A stretch of 64,000 nucleotides of DNA from Candidatus Hodarchaeum mangrovi (GTDB lineage: Archaea; Asgardarchaeota; Heimdallarchaeia; Hodarchaeales; Hodarchaeaceae): NCBI GenBank assembly GCA_016839515.1, contig JAEOUE010000197.1:1-64000 (forward strand), written 5' to 3'. The notes under the pieces were generated by a model. That model was not told the origin of the DNA and did not search any database. It saw nothing but the letters and a program-made list of their open reading frames with translations. Positions 33,433 through 42,395 of this stretch are shown here, piece after piece. Each line of letters starts with the position of its first letter. Positions within the stretch are counted from its first letter, which is position 1. Made by a program: the position numbers and the translations under genes.

Positions 33433-35319
33433 TTATACCTCTCTGGTAAAAATCGGTTGTTTTGAAACCAATTTTGGGAAGACTCTTGCAATAATCGGTT
33501 TATCCTTCACTTGTTCTTTAATTTGCACTTCTAATGCCTTTAATGAAAGTGTTTCTTGTTTTTTCTTTTGACGAGATCTAACATTAACAGTTTTATCTTC
33601 AAATTCCTTTTTTCCAATAACAATTACATAAGGGGTCCAAAGCTTTTCCGCTGCTCTAATTTTTTTATTTAAAGAAAGATCTCTATCATCTATTTCAATA
33701 CGAATCCCTCGACTTTCAAGATACTCTGAGATCTCTAATGCATAAGAAGTAAGATCATCAGTCACAGGAATGATTCTAACTTGAATAGGTGCTAGCCACA
33801 AAGGAAATTGTGGTTTTTGGCCTTTTTCTATTCGTTTAATTTGTTCTTCAAGAATAGCATAAATAACTCGTTCTGTTGAACCAGATAATGAACAATGGAG
33901 TAGTAGAGGATAACTATCCTGCCCCTGATCATTTATATATTTGATATTGAACCTTTCAGCATTTTCAACATCGATCTGAACTGTTGATAATGCTGCTGCC
34001 TTTTTTTGTGCATCTACAACATTAAATTCAAACTTTAGAATAAAATAAGCATACCTAATGTTAAATAGCTCAAGTAATACTGGTTTATTCAGGCTTTGAA
34101 CCATTGCTTTAATCCAATCATGGTTTTCTTCATAGAAATCGTAAGTCATACGAAAGGCAGTCTCAAAAGTAATGTCAATGTCTTTCATATACTTAAAAGC
34201 CATTTTAAATTGTGTCTCGAATTCAGCTTTTGCCATGTCAATGTCTAAAGCGACCGTATGAAGATCAGGCATCGTGAAGGCCCGAAGACGGCGAATTCCC
34301 GCTAATTCTCCACGTTGTTCTCGTCTGAAAGATTGTGCAAGTTCAAAAATTTTAACAGGAAGCTGACGATAACTTATCAGAGCATCTGACAAAGTTAAGA
34401 ATTGACCAAAACAAGCAGCAAAACGTAGGAAGTAATCTTTATCACCAGATTTAACTACATATTGACGTGCAGGGAATCTTTCTAAATATTTTTTAAGAGA
34501 AGGATGTTCATAAGAGTACATTAAAGGTGTTTCAACAATCATAGCTCCATATTGAGCTGCTATCTTCAAAACTTGGTCTTCTATCAATCTTTTTACAACA
34601 AATCCTCTTGGAAGAATTCGAAAGTTTCCCGAATCACTTCCTGATTCATAATCGATTAATTCAAGTTTCTTCATCAGGTCCACATGTTTTGGAGGAGTAC
34701 TTATTGACCTATCTTTAGCAGTTTCATATTTCACAAAAACATCAAGTTCTTTATGTTGGTTATAATTAAAATCTCTGAAATTTACTTTTTCCCCAAATTC
34801 AGTAAGTATAAAAAATTCTGATTTTGTTTGATCTTCAGCTTCCAAAGCTTTGGTAACTTCAATTGAAGATTTAATATCTATATCGCCCAAAATCTCTTTT
34901 GAACGTTCTGCAAGGGCGTGTCCTTTGCAATTTATTGAAAAACTTTTATAGTAACCAAATGGAGCACGAATAATGTTCAGTTTTCGGTTTTTTATTTTTA
35001 TATTTGTAGTTAGTTCCCTTAACATCTCCAAAGCTTCTGATGACCTGGCTGGATTAGTTTTAGTTAGATGCACCCAAGGATAAATAATAACATTAGTTTC
35101 TTTTATATCGTTTAACGCATGTATGATCTCATCTGAACCTTGTAGAATTACTTTATCTCTATTTTTAGTGTCTTCGACTTCAACTGATATAAAGACAATT
35201 AAAACAGAACTCTCTGTACTGTATTCGCCTAAAACTTCATCTAATGGTTCAGGATCTTTGATAGCTTTTTCATTTATTTTCCAAGCAAAACCATGTGAAT
35301 GGATAAGTAAAAGTTGCAT
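33433..35319 (-). CDS. thrS: Threonyl-tRNA synthetase, archaeal type with DTD-like editing domain
   Basis: The N-terminus (MQLLLIHSHGFAWKINEKAI) is the archaeal ThrRS editing domain, related to D-aminoacyl-tRNA deacylase. The class II core has motif 2 (FRREQRGELAGIRRLRAF), the zinc-ligand segments (CFGQF, MPDLHTV, LLLHCSLSGSTERV) and a C-terminal anticodon-binding domain (about residue 510 on, IRIEIDDRDLSLNKKIR). At 628 residues it is full-length. Monocistronic. Confidence 0.95.
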   Translation of the reverse strand: MQLLLIHSHGFAWKINEKAIKDPEPLDEVLGEYSTESSVLIVFISVEVEDTKNRDKVILQGSDEIIHALNDIKETNVIIYPWVHLTKTNPARSSEALEMLRELTTNIKIKNRKLNIIRAPFGYYKSFSINCKGHALAERSKEILGDIDIKSSIEVTKALEAEDQTKSEFFILTEFGEKVNFRDFNYNQHKELDVFVKYETAKDRSISTPPKHVDLMKKLELIDYESGSDSGNFRILPRGFVVKRLIEDQVLKIAAQYGAMIVETPLMYSYEHPSLKKYLERFPARQYVVKSGDKDYFLRFAACFGQFLTLSDALISYRQLPVKIFELAQSFRREQRGELAGIRRLRAFTMPDLHTVALDIDMAKAEFETQFKMAFKYMKDIDITFETAFRMTYDFYEENHDWIKAMVQSLNKPVLLELFNIRYAYFILKFEFNVVDAQKKAAALSTVQIDVENAERFNIKYINDQGQDSYPLLLHCSLSGSTERVIYAILEEQIKRIEKGQKPQFPLWLAPIQVRIIPVTDDLTSYALEISEYLESRGIRIEIDDRDLSLNKKIRAAEKLWTPYVIVIGKKEFEDKTVNVRSRQKKKQETLSLKALEVQIKEQVKDKPIIARVFPKLVSKQPIFTREV

Positions 35320-35419
35320 AAGATCAACCCTAAATGGATTTATGAGGTATTTATAGTCATTTTATACTTATTTGTCAAATATTCAAAAGCTCTTGTCTCG
35401 TAAGATTACTAAGTTTCCC

Positions 35420-36019
35420 TCACAGAAAATTTTCAACAAAAAAGTTAACAGAAGAATCTGGGATTCCCAGTTCAAGAAATGTTGCCCATGCCCGAGTCTT
35501 ATCATATTGTTCAGAAAGTGTTCGTTCTGTCATAAATTCATAATATTCATGTGGAAAAACAACCCATTCAGTGGATTCCTCTACAAAATAGTCTGGTTTT
35601 ATCTTGGACCAAGGTTTATATAAAAGAGTGGCAATTCTTATTTCTTTTGGACTTTTAAGCTTTAAATATTCCAATGCAATTTCAAGACTTTCACCTGTAT
35701 CTGCTAAATCATCAACCAATAAGATTTTTTTATTATAAATATCAACACCAACATCTTGTGCTATTACAGGGCGAGTATGTGTTTCTGCTATTGCAGTATA
35801 AAATCTAATCTGCATTGTTGCTAGAATTGAAGTGCCTGTTTTTTTCTGGAGAGGAACCTCTGCTTCGAACATATCACTTAGTAATCTAGCTGGTATCCAT
35901 CCCCCTCTACTAATACCAATGATTATTTCTGGGTTGTATCCATCTTTTTTTATCAAATGAAAACACGTTCTTGCTAGTCTATCTATATCTTGCCACTTTA
36001 ATACTTTAAATTTCATCAT
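35420..36019 (-). CDS. Purine phosphoribosyltransferase
   Basis: A type I phosphoribosyltransferase: ISRGGWIPARLLSDM (pyrophosphate loop) and the PRPP-binding motif KKILLVDDLADTGESLE. The ending (WVVFPHEYYEF) resembles the archaeal xanthine/hypoxanthine phosphoribosyltransferase group. It salvages a purine base with PRPP; the exact base is not determined. Start is one of two adjacent ATGs at 36019. Confidence 0.85.
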   Translation of the reverse strand: MMKFKVLKWQDIDRLARTCFHLIKKDGYNPEIIIGISRGGWIPARLLSDMFEAEVPLQKKTGTSILATMQIRFYTAIAETHTRPVIAQDVGVDIYNKKILLVDDLADTGESLEIALEYLKLKSPKEIRIATLLYKPWSKIKPDYFVEESTEWVVFPHEYYEFMTERTLSEQYDKTRAWATFLELGIPDSSVNFFVENFL

Positions 36020-36149
36020 GAGTTAAACCAGTGGTATATCTTAATTAATTTTGAAATACGTTTACTTATTTAATTGAATTTAAAATTGTGTTACATGATA
36101 AATTTCCACCTGAAAGTCCTGGAGTGGGTTAATTATAGCTTTATATATT

Positions 36150-36695
36150 TTGAAAAAAATACAAACATATTCAGTGCTAATTTTTGAAGGAGAATTGAAG
36201 TCCAAGATTGAGTTATATTCATTGGGACAAAAACTCAAGGAATTAAGCGACAATAACTCTCTTGTTGCAATCCAAATGCTGGATTCTTTAAATATTTGGA
36301 GCTTGGCGCACATTGAGTCAGCAGTTTGGCATTCGATAAATGCGCTTAAAAATAATCATCTAATTTCTAATACATTGGCAATTGAGTTATTATTATACCT
36401 CGCTGGTGAGAGGCAAATAAGTAAAGCTATTGAGGAGTATGGACTGAAGGAACGTACAAGAAAAGTACTAGGAATTATAATAGGTTCAAATCATCATAAT
36501 ATCCATTTAGCTTTTAATGAATTATTATCTTTATATAGTCTAGAATTAAATAAAAAAATCCTTAATCCCACAGCAGAAAAATATGAATACTTTTCAAAGA
36601 AATTCATCCAAGAAGGTTATATTAAGGATAATTTATCTTATCAGGGAATTGAAACTGTGTTATTGCAAAGAATAGCACTGTTAGCACTGGGATAA
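36150..36695 (+). CDS. cgi121: KEOPS complex subunit Cgi121
   Basis: The central segment (HIESAVWHSINALKNN then SNTLAIELLLYLAGERQISKAIEEYG) is the Cgi121/TPRKB signature, including the LLYxxGxRQI motif that contacts Bud32. Cgi121 helps the KEOPS complex make the t6A base of ANN-reading tRNAs by binding the tRNA 3' end. The ORF opens at TTG 36150; no internal Met gives a plausible fold, so I keep it. Other KEOPS subunits are not in the window. Confidence 0.85.
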   Translation: MKKIQTYSVLIFEGELKSKIELYSLGQKLKELSDNNSLVAIQMLDSLNIWSLAHIESAVWHSINALKNNHLISNTLAIELLLYLAGERQISKAIEEYGLKERTRKVLGIIIGSNHHNIHLAFNELLSLYSLELNKKILNPTAEKYEYFSKKFIQEGYIKDNLSYQGIETVLLQRIALLALG

Positions 36696-36707
36696 AGCCT
36701 TTTTATA

Positions 36708-37235
36708 CTAGATTCTTCTCAGATAATCTGAAGTCTTGATTTCTGTTTTTGGCTTCATCACACTTATTCCAGATAAATCTCGAATGATTTCTATTCGGAT
36801 TTCATAATCGGGGTCGGTAAGTTTAACAGTTCCCCATGTTATTTTATCAGCAACAGCTGAAATAACTTCCTTTGATCTAAGATTAGTTTGTCGCTTACGT
36901 AATACGATTGCCCAAGTATTTTCTCTTGTAACTTTCTTTTGGACTAATTCATAAGCATGATTAGTGATCTGTAAGATATCAGTCTTAAATAAATGTTCTA
37001 ACGGAGTTATTCTTAAACAGGCAATGAGTGGACCATTTTCTTCAATATATTCACGGATTTTTAAAACTACCTGAAATGGATGGATTTCCTCATCTTGAAG
37101 CGTGAGTAGCGATAAACCTGGTACACGTGATTTTAGAGGTTTTGTTTTATAATCTAAGACATCAGTAATCACATAATAGAGTTCCGAGAGCGCATCACGT
37201 TCTTGGTTTCTTTGTGAGCTAATTAAAAAGCTCAT
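36708..37235 (-). CDS. THUMP-domain RNA-binding protein (Tan1-like)
   Basis: Residues about 65-165 form a THUMP domain with the GPLIACLRITPLEHLF and NTWAIVLRKRQTN segments and a C-terminal EIRIEIIRDLSGISVMKP strand pair typical of THUMP proteins. Stand-alone THUMP proteins such as Tan1 bind tRNA to assist ac4C12 formation. The ORF-track GTG 37247 lies inside a GGTGGTG ribosome site; ATG 37235 is the supported start. Third gene of a GTPase - zinc ribbon - THUMP operon. Confidence 0.8.
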   Translation of the reverse strand: MSFLISSQRNQERDALSELYYVITDVLDYKTKPLKSRVPGLSLLTLQDEEIHPFQVVLKIREYIEENGPLIACLRITPLEHLFKTDILQITNHAYELVQKKVTRENTWAIVLRKRQTNLRSKEVISAVADKITWGTVKLTDPDYEIRIEIIRDLSGISVMKPKTEIKTSDYLRRI

Positions 37236-37253
37236 ATTCGACACCACCCTAGG

Positions 37254-37424
37254 TTATTCACGAATTAACCAAGCAGAAGATATAAGATCTGTGGATCCAC
37301 ATTTTGGGCATGAAGGTTTGGTAATATAGATACCATCTTCCTCTAATGTTATAAATTCAGCTTTCTGGAATCTATTTTCACAATTTTTATTCTGACAAAT
37401 ATAAACATCAGGTTTTTCTACCAT
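37254..37424 (-). CDS. Small zinc-ribbon protein (56 aa, not in ORF track)
   Basis: ATG 37424 after GGTGG opens a 56-residue protein with CQNKNCENRF and CPKCGSTDLI, a four-cysteine zinc ribbon. It sits between a small GTPase gene (17 bases upstream) and the THUMP gene (its ribosome site overlaps the intervening 18 bases), so it is clearly in the operon. It may bind RNA or partner the GTPase. No named family recognised. Confidence 0.75.
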   Translation of the reverse strand: MVEKPDVYICQNKNCENRFQKAEFITLEEDGIYITKPSCPKCGSTDLISSAWLIRE

Positions 37425-37441
37425 TTTTCCACCAACAATAT

Positions 37442-38143
37442 TTAGATTTGTTTATGACCAAATTCGAGAATATCTGTGATGTTAGCAACTCCTTTAGGTA
37501 AATTAAATATTTGATTATCCCAATCAGCAAGAATAAGACGCCTCCAAGAGGCGAATTGAAGCTGGGAAAGTACTTTATCTTCTGATTGCCGTAGATTTTG
37601 AGCTATATCTTTGAGATTGCCTGTTGAATGTTTAACTGCAAGAAGAACATCATAGTATTGTTTTATTGCATTTAAGACTATCATTCCTAGAGCACGTTCA
37701 ATATTTTCTCCAGATTTCGCAGAAGTTCCAATTACTGTAATTTTATCGGAATTTTTACCTAAAACAGCATTAGCTACTTCATCGGGAGTCTTAGCACCAA
37801 TTATATCTTGTTTGTTTGCACATAAAATTATAGGAACACTTGGAAGGATTTGATTTACCTCTAGTAATAATTTACTTGCCTCTTCAAAGGAGGCCACATT
37901 TACTGAATCGACTACAAATAAAACTCCATCTGCCCCCTTACTCAAGATCTTTCGAATTACTTCAAAACGCTGTAGTCCTGGTGTCCCAAATAAAAAGACT
38001 TTTACACCATAAATTTCGGTTTTACAGTGATCTAATGCAACAGTTGTACCACCATAATCAATAGAAATAGCTGATCCACCGCAAATCTGGTGTACTGTTG
38101 TTGATTTTCCACTGTTATAAGGACCTAATAGAACTATCTTCAT
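37442..38143 (-). CDS. Small Ras-like GTPase with C-terminal winged-helix-like extension
   Basis: G1 GPYNSGKST, an unusual G3 FGTPGLQRF (GxPG in place of DxxG), G4 NKQD and G5 GTSAKSG. This variant G3 matches the COG2229/Asgard MglA-adjacent small GTPases. Residues about 165-233 form a helical winged-helix-like tail (NLKDIAQNLRQSEDKVLSQL). The loss of the DxxG aspartate implies altered Mg2+ coordination. First gene of a three-gene operon with zinc-ribbon and THUMP proteins. Confidence 0.82.
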   Translation of the reverse strand: MKIVLLGPYNSGKSTTVHQICGGSAISIDYGGTTVALDHCKTEIYGVKVFLFGTPGLQRFEVIRKILSKGADGVLFVVDSVNVASFEEASKLLLEVNQILPSVPIILCANKQDIIGAKTPDEVANAVLGKNSDKITVIGTSAKSGENIERALGMIVLNAIKQYYDVLLAVKHSTGNLKDIAQNLRQSEDKVLSQLQFASWRRLILADWDNQIFNLPKGVANITDILEFGHKQI

Positions 38144-38665
38144 TTTTCAGGGCCACGCAAATTTGACTGCATACGGAGATTTTTATATTCTAAGATCGTT
38201 ACTCTCTATAGCTAAGCAAGATTATTCATAGGGATTAAAGTAAATTAAATATACCTTTCCGATCAAAGACAAAAAGGAGGTCTTTGCTAAGCTTTGCCTA
38301 TTGACTAGTATTTCAATTACTTATAAAGATTCGCTTTCTTTCTTTATTTGCTTCCTTAATTCTTATTGTACCAAGTTTTAAAGGATTTAAGTTTCAAGTT
38401 TAGGATTTTGTATTTTAAAAATTCTGTTTAAAAATATTTTAAGGAATAAAACGTTATATTTTGGCAATACTTTTTGGAATCTGTTTTAATAAGATGGAAA
38501 AATCTTCCTTTAGGGGAATTAAACTTATTTTTAATAAAATTCTACAAAAAGATTTTAGTAAAAATAAAGTATTCGAGAAAACACAAAAGGTACATTCTAA
38601 AGTCGTCCATTATAGGCTCTTTTAATCTGAATGAGAAAATTTTCTTTTAAGAGGACAAGTATAAG
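38144..38665. other. Intergenic region, 522 bp
   Basis: No ORF with a ribosome site, no tRNA and no box C/D pattern on either strand. It contains a weak inverted repeat (AAAGAC/GGTCTTT, about 38266-38286) and T-rich tracts, and must hold divergent promoters for the GTPase operon and the small membrane protein. Confidence 0.35.
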
Positions 38666-39088
38666 ATGAAAGTTCTTTATCGAAATCTATGGGCTTCTAG
38701 AGATGCACGCACACTGATTCTGTCCAGTTTAATACTTACAATGTGTGTATTATTTGAATTTTCATTTCTTTTTTTTCCAGATATTCTTGAAAATACGATT
38801 TTCCAATTTATAATGGTGGAAATAATCCTTTTCGAAGGAAATTTTCAGCCATTGCTTGTTCTTCTTCATTTAGCTATTTGGGGAATAATGTTCTTCTCTA
38901 CTCTTCTGGTCTATACAAGTGTTAAAGAATATAGTGGGCGAAGAACAGGACTTTTAGAAATTGGGGCTATTCTAATAGCATTTTTAGTAACTTCGATTCT
39001 GATCTATGATCTATGGTTTACATTATTCCTGCTTTGTCTAAATGGTTTAATTCTTTTGTATTTATACATATTAATGCAGAATGAGTAG
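38666..39088 (+). CDS. Small four-span membrane protein, unknown function
   Basis: The 140-residue product has four hydrophobic stretches (LILSSLILTMCVLFEFSFLF; LLVLLHLAIWGIMFFSTLLV; LLEIGAILIAFLVTSILIY; LFLLCLNGLILLYLYIL) with a positively charged N-terminus (KVLYRNLWASRDAR). No conserved catalytic motif is seen. Isolated between the GTPase operon and the C/D RNA. Confidence 0.7.
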   Translation: MKVLYRNLWASRDARTLILSSLILTMCVLFEFSFLFFPDILENTIFQFIMVEIILFEGNFQPLLVLLHLAIWGIMFFSTLLVYTSVKEYSGRRTGLLEIGAILIAFLVTSILIYDLWFTLFLLCLNGLILLYLYILMQNE

Positions 39089-39260
39089 TATTTGCCAAAT
39101 TCTCAATAATTCAAGGGCAAAATTAAGAAATCTTTTATCTTTAAATCATGAATAATGTAGATTCATCTTTTTCAGGTTTTGTGGTTAACAATCTTAATTT
39201 AAAAATTAGATATACGGACTAAATTAAGTATAAATTTCTTTAAATTTAAGAATTTCCCTC

Positions 39261-39322
39261 AAAACACTCAGTCTGGGACGGTGTCATCAAAATCAGATTA
39301 GTAAGAATCATCATTGTGTTTT
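39261..39322 (-). ncRNA. Box C/D guide sRNA overlapping the 3' end of pop5
   Basis: Reading the minus strand: stem AAAACAC, box C ATGATGA (39314-39308), an 11-nt guide (TTCTTACTAAT), box D' CTGA, 3-nt spacer TTT, box C' TGATGA (39089-84 region: 39289-39284), a 12-nt guide CACCGTCCCAGA, box D CTGA (39271-39268) and closing stem GTGTTTT. Box order, spacings and the perfect 7-bp terminal stem fit archaeal C/D sRNAs. The D guide pairs with the universally conserved CUGGGGCGGU of 23S rRNA (one G-U), and the N+5 rule points to the residue equivalent to E. coli G2251, a known 2'-O-methyl site. The first 25 nt lie in the pop5 coding end. Confidence 0.8.
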
Positions 39323-39699
39323 AAGGGTTCTTCTTGTGTGAGAAGGAGTTCTCGAAGGTTTGAATATATTATTTGGCTTTTAGGATTCTTTAAATATTCT
39401 TTACATTTTTTTAATGTTCCAGAAACATAATCTGAGAATGCATAAAGGTAACGATTATTATAATTGTGGATATAACAAAGTCCTACACGAACATGAGGTA
39501 TACAATTATGAGATGATCGAAAGATTCCAGTTTGAAGGTCAAAATCATAATACGATAGATAAAGTCCTACTCTAGCTGCGCCATAAACTCCATAAAGTTT
39601 CCGAATTTCTGAGGAAACTGCTTTCCATGCGTCCCGTTCATTCATAAGGCTGGAACTAATGAATCTGATAACAATGTAACGGGTACGTTCTTTTATCAC
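39298..39699 (-). CDS. rnp2: RNase P protein component 2 (Pop5)
   Basis: The sequence shows the Pop5/Rpp14 fold: RYIVIRFISSS start, EIRKLYGVYGAARVGLYLSYYD in the centre (GxxGxA segment), and a helical end. Pop5 pairs with Rpp30 in archaeal RNase P. Start GTG 39699 is four bases from the Rpp30 stop. Its last 25 bases, including the stop, double as the 5' part of the box C/D RNA, which constrains codons from Lys-His-Asn-Asp-Asp-Ser-Tyr. Confidence 0.88.
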   Translation of the reverse strand: MIKERTRYIVIRFISSSLMNERDAWKAVSSEIRKLYGVYGAARVGLYLSYYDFDLQTGIFRSSHNCIPHVRVGLCYIHNYNNRYLYAFSDYVSGTLKKCKEYLKNPKSQIIYSNLRELLLTQEEPLKHNDDSY

Positions 39700-39702
39700 G
39701 AT

Positions 39703-40446
39703 TTATTCTTCCTCGTTTTGATCAATATTAAAACGAAAAACACCTGGCATGATGTAATTTGAATCAATTTTTTTTAGATTGTGCTCTAAAAGCGTGTTTG
39801 GTATAGTACTTATGCCATCTAAAGCTTTCTGAGAGTCTAGACAAAGAATATGCCCCAAAGCGGCTAATTCAAGTGGATTTCGTTGATCAGTTGGTTTAGA
39901 ACCTGATGAATTAAATATAATAGGTATACCTTTTTTAACAGCTCTACTGAGCGCAAATCTTGTTTCGCGTATTATAGGGATATAAGTTCTTTCAGATGAG
40001 GCATATAAAGTTGATAGTGGTACTTCTAAAAATTTATTGAATTTTTGCATTAAATTTCCAACAGAAAGTGAAAAAAGTTTATTAAATTGAAGAACTGGAA
40101 ATTTTAATATATCAATACGATTGTCTTGAGCTGCCCAAGCTGCAATATCTGGAGTTGTACATTCAATACCAATAATAGGATATTTCCTTCTATTTTGCCT
40201 TAATAAATGGACAATATCCTCTTTATTTTCTTTTCTTGTGTCTAGATCAAGTCTTGGATAAATTAAAAAGTTCTTAGTTTGGTAATTTTTTTTGATTTGA
40301 TCAAATAGAGAAGTGGGTAAATTACTTAACCAAATCACTGAAAAATTAAATGCTCTAACCAATTTCACACAAGTAAGTAGTTCAGTTTCTGATGTATATT
40401 GGTTTGGATTTAAAGTGTCAACGAATACGCGAACCATTTTATACAC
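39703..40446 (-). CDS. rnp3: RNase P protein component 3 (Rpp30)
   Basis: A TIM-barrel-like protein: VRVFVDTLNP start, GIECTTPDIAAWAAQDNRIDIL strand-helix, and NPLELAALGHIL near the end, characteristic of the Rpp30 PHP-like barrel. It forms a complex with Pop5 (next gene). The ORF opens at GTG 40446; ATG 40437 (MVRVFVD) is likelier by family comparison. Middle gene of the L15e-Rpp30-Pop5 operon, a common archaeal arrangement. Confidence 0.88.
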   Translation of the reverse strand: MYKMVRVFVDTLNPNQYTSETELLTCVKLVRAFNFSVIWLSNLPTSLFDQIKKNYQTKNFLIYPRLDLDTRKENKEDIVHLLRQNRRKYPIIGIECTTPDIAAWAAQDNRIDILKFPVLQFNKLFSLSVGNLMQKFNKFLEVPLSTLYASSERTYIPIIRETRFALSRAVKKGIPIIFNSSGSKPTDQRNPLELAALGHILCLDSQKALDGISTIPNTLLEHNLKKIDSNYIMPGVFRFNIDQNEEE

Positions 40447-40561
40447 TTTAATTAATGATCTTTCAGGGATCTTTTAAAAAAATTGACAACTATTTTTAAT
40501 TATATTTTTTAATTAAATGCTTTTACCTAAGTAATAGCTCGATAAAGAGTTATTTCTATAA

Positions 40562-41125
40562 TCAACGATCATAAGATGGTCTTAAATGTTCTGATCCTTT
40601 TCCTCTTCGCCTTAAACCTCGAGATTTTTTACCTGCAGAGGTTTTCCCTCGAAACACTCGCCCTTTATGACTCGAATTACATATCCAATTGATTTTAGAA
40701 TCTGAAATTATTTCTGGAGCATTCGGATCTACCATTATTACTTCAAACCATCGTGAAAGACCATCTTCATGTACTGGATAGCTGTTTAAAACTCTTAGAT
40801 TTCTAAAACGACGTGCAGCTCTTTCTTCAGCAATCCATTGTCTTGATTTTTTTGGAGTAAGGCGCTTAACACCCATTCGCTTTGAACGTCTTCCCATTAC
40901 AGGACGTGGTTTTCTTCTTCCACCTCTTGGAACTCGAGTACGAACCAAGATGAAACCTTTTTTCCGACGATATCCTAATGCACGAGCACGATCAACTCGT
41001 GTTGGGTGGTCAATTCTAACCAGACTTGGTTCCCTACGCCATTCGATTAGTCTTGCTATTCGTAATTGTTTAAAATCTTCTTTTTGTTCTTTCCAAAATT
41101 TTGACACATATTTATAAGCATTCAT
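40562..41125 (-). CDS. rpl15e: 50S ribosomal protein L15e
   Basis: A 187-residue highly basic protein: [14 protein letters not shown] start, [35 protein letters not shown] and an arginine-rich end, all standard L15e features. The ORF-track start (TTG 41185) is wrong: a perfect AAAGGAGG lies just before ATG 41125. It lies at the protein-rich core of the large subunit. Upstream 300 bp contain divergent promoters with serA. Confidence 0.95.
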   Translation of the reverse strand: MNAYKYVSKFWKEQKEDFKQLRIARLIEWRREPSLVRIDHPTRVDRARALGYRRKKGFILVRTRVPRGGRRKPRPVMGRRSKRMGVKRLTPKKSRQWIAEERAARRFRNLRVLNSYPVHEDGLSRWFEVIMVDPNAPEIISDSKINWICNSSHKGRVFRGKTSAGKKSRGLRRRGKGSEHLRPSYDR

Positions 41126-41426
41126 TGAAAATCCTCCTTTAGGTTCTGCGAAAATGAGATTTGTGTTCTCTCCGCAACATTCCAAAGTGGAGATACTTTA
41201 AACTGGCGTTGTTTTGTAGTGTTTTAAACGCTTACTAAGTTTAATTAAAATTTATTATTTAATGATGGATAATGAATATATTTTGAATAAATACGAACAG
41301 ATTTCTTTCAAGCTTTAAAAAGATTAAATAACGTAGAAATATAAATGATTTAAGTTCTTTCTCGAAATCAGATAATTACAATATAAATAACTGTTAAAAA
41401 GATCTGCTCTTATAGGAGATATTAAA

Positions 41427-42374
41427 ATGAAGATATTAATAGCAGATGAAATCGCTAACTCTGCAGTAAAACTTCTTAAAGCTGATTATGACGTAGTAGT
41501 CCATCATTATTCTCCAAATGAATTAATAGATGAAATTTCTAAATTTCATGCACTAATTGTACGAAGCGCAACTAAAGTACCTCGGTTAGTAATTGAAAAA
41601 GGAACTAACCTAAAAGCTATAGGAAGAGCTGGTGTAGGAATAGACAATATCGATGTTGTAGCTGCTACAGAAAGGAAAATTGCTGTAGTTAATTCACCTC
41701 ACGCCTCAACGATTTCTGTTGCTGAAATGTCCCTTGGTTTTATGCTTGCATTAAGTCGTAAATTAGTTGATGCTAATTATCAAACAAAGCTTGGAAGATG
41801 GCCAAAAAATGCTTTAATGGGCACAGAATTATATGCAAAAACATTAGGATTTATAGGCTGTGGTAGGATTGGAGCTGAAGTTGCAAAACGGGCACAATCT
41901 TTTGGGATGAGATGTATTGCCTATGATCCTTATCTCCCTAAAGAAATAGCTAAATCAATTAATGTTGAACTTTTTGATGACCTCAATTATGTTCTTGCAA
42001 CTTCTGACTTTGTTTCAATCCATGCTCTATTGACTGATGAAACATACGGAATGATTGGTGAAAAAGAATTATCTATTATGAAATCCTCCTCTTTTATCAT
42101 AAATTGCGCTCGTGGAGGTATAATTGACGAAAAAGCTTTATATGAAGCTTTAATTGAGCGAAGAATAAAAGGAGTAGCTTTGGACGTATTTGAAATTGAA
42201 CCTGCCAAAGAAAATAAATTATTTGAGTTAGAAAATGTTTATGTATCTCCTCACATTGCTGCTTCAACCATAGAGGCTCAAGAAAGAGCTGGTGAAATTA
42301 TTGCTGAACAGATAAGATTTGTTCTACAAGGAAATCGTCCTGTATTTTGTGTTAATAATGAAATATTTGATTAA
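41427..42374 (+). CDS. serA: D-3-phosphoglycerate dehydrogenase (short form)
   Basis: NAD-binding Rossmann motif GFIGCGRIGAEVA, the IRSATKV-type segment (IVRSATKVPR), active-site Arg in CARGGIIDEKAL, and the HIAAST catalytic His region (SPHIAAST). At 315 residues it lacks the C-terminal ACT domain, so serine feedback is not expected; the D-2-hydroxyacid dehydrogenase family is broad, but these motifs favour SerA. A TATA-like ATATAAATA and an AGGAGAT site lie upstream. Confidence 0.85.
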   Translation: MKILIADEIANSAVKLLKADYDVVVHHYSPNELIDEISKFHALIVRSATKVPRLVIEKGTNLKAIGRAGVGIDNIDVVAATERKIAVVNSPHASTISVAEMSLGFMLALSRKLVDANYQTKLGRWPKNALMGTELYAKTLGFIGCGRIGAEVAKRAQSFGMRCIAYDPYLPKEIAKSINVELFDDLNYVLATSDFVSIHALLTDETYGMIGEKELSIMKSSSFIINCARGGIIDEKALYEALIERRIKGVALDVFEIEPAKENKLFELENVYVSPHIAASTIEAQERAGEIIAEQIRFVLQGNRPVFCVNNEIFD

Positions 42375-42395
42375 ATAATAATTGGAAGGATTTAA

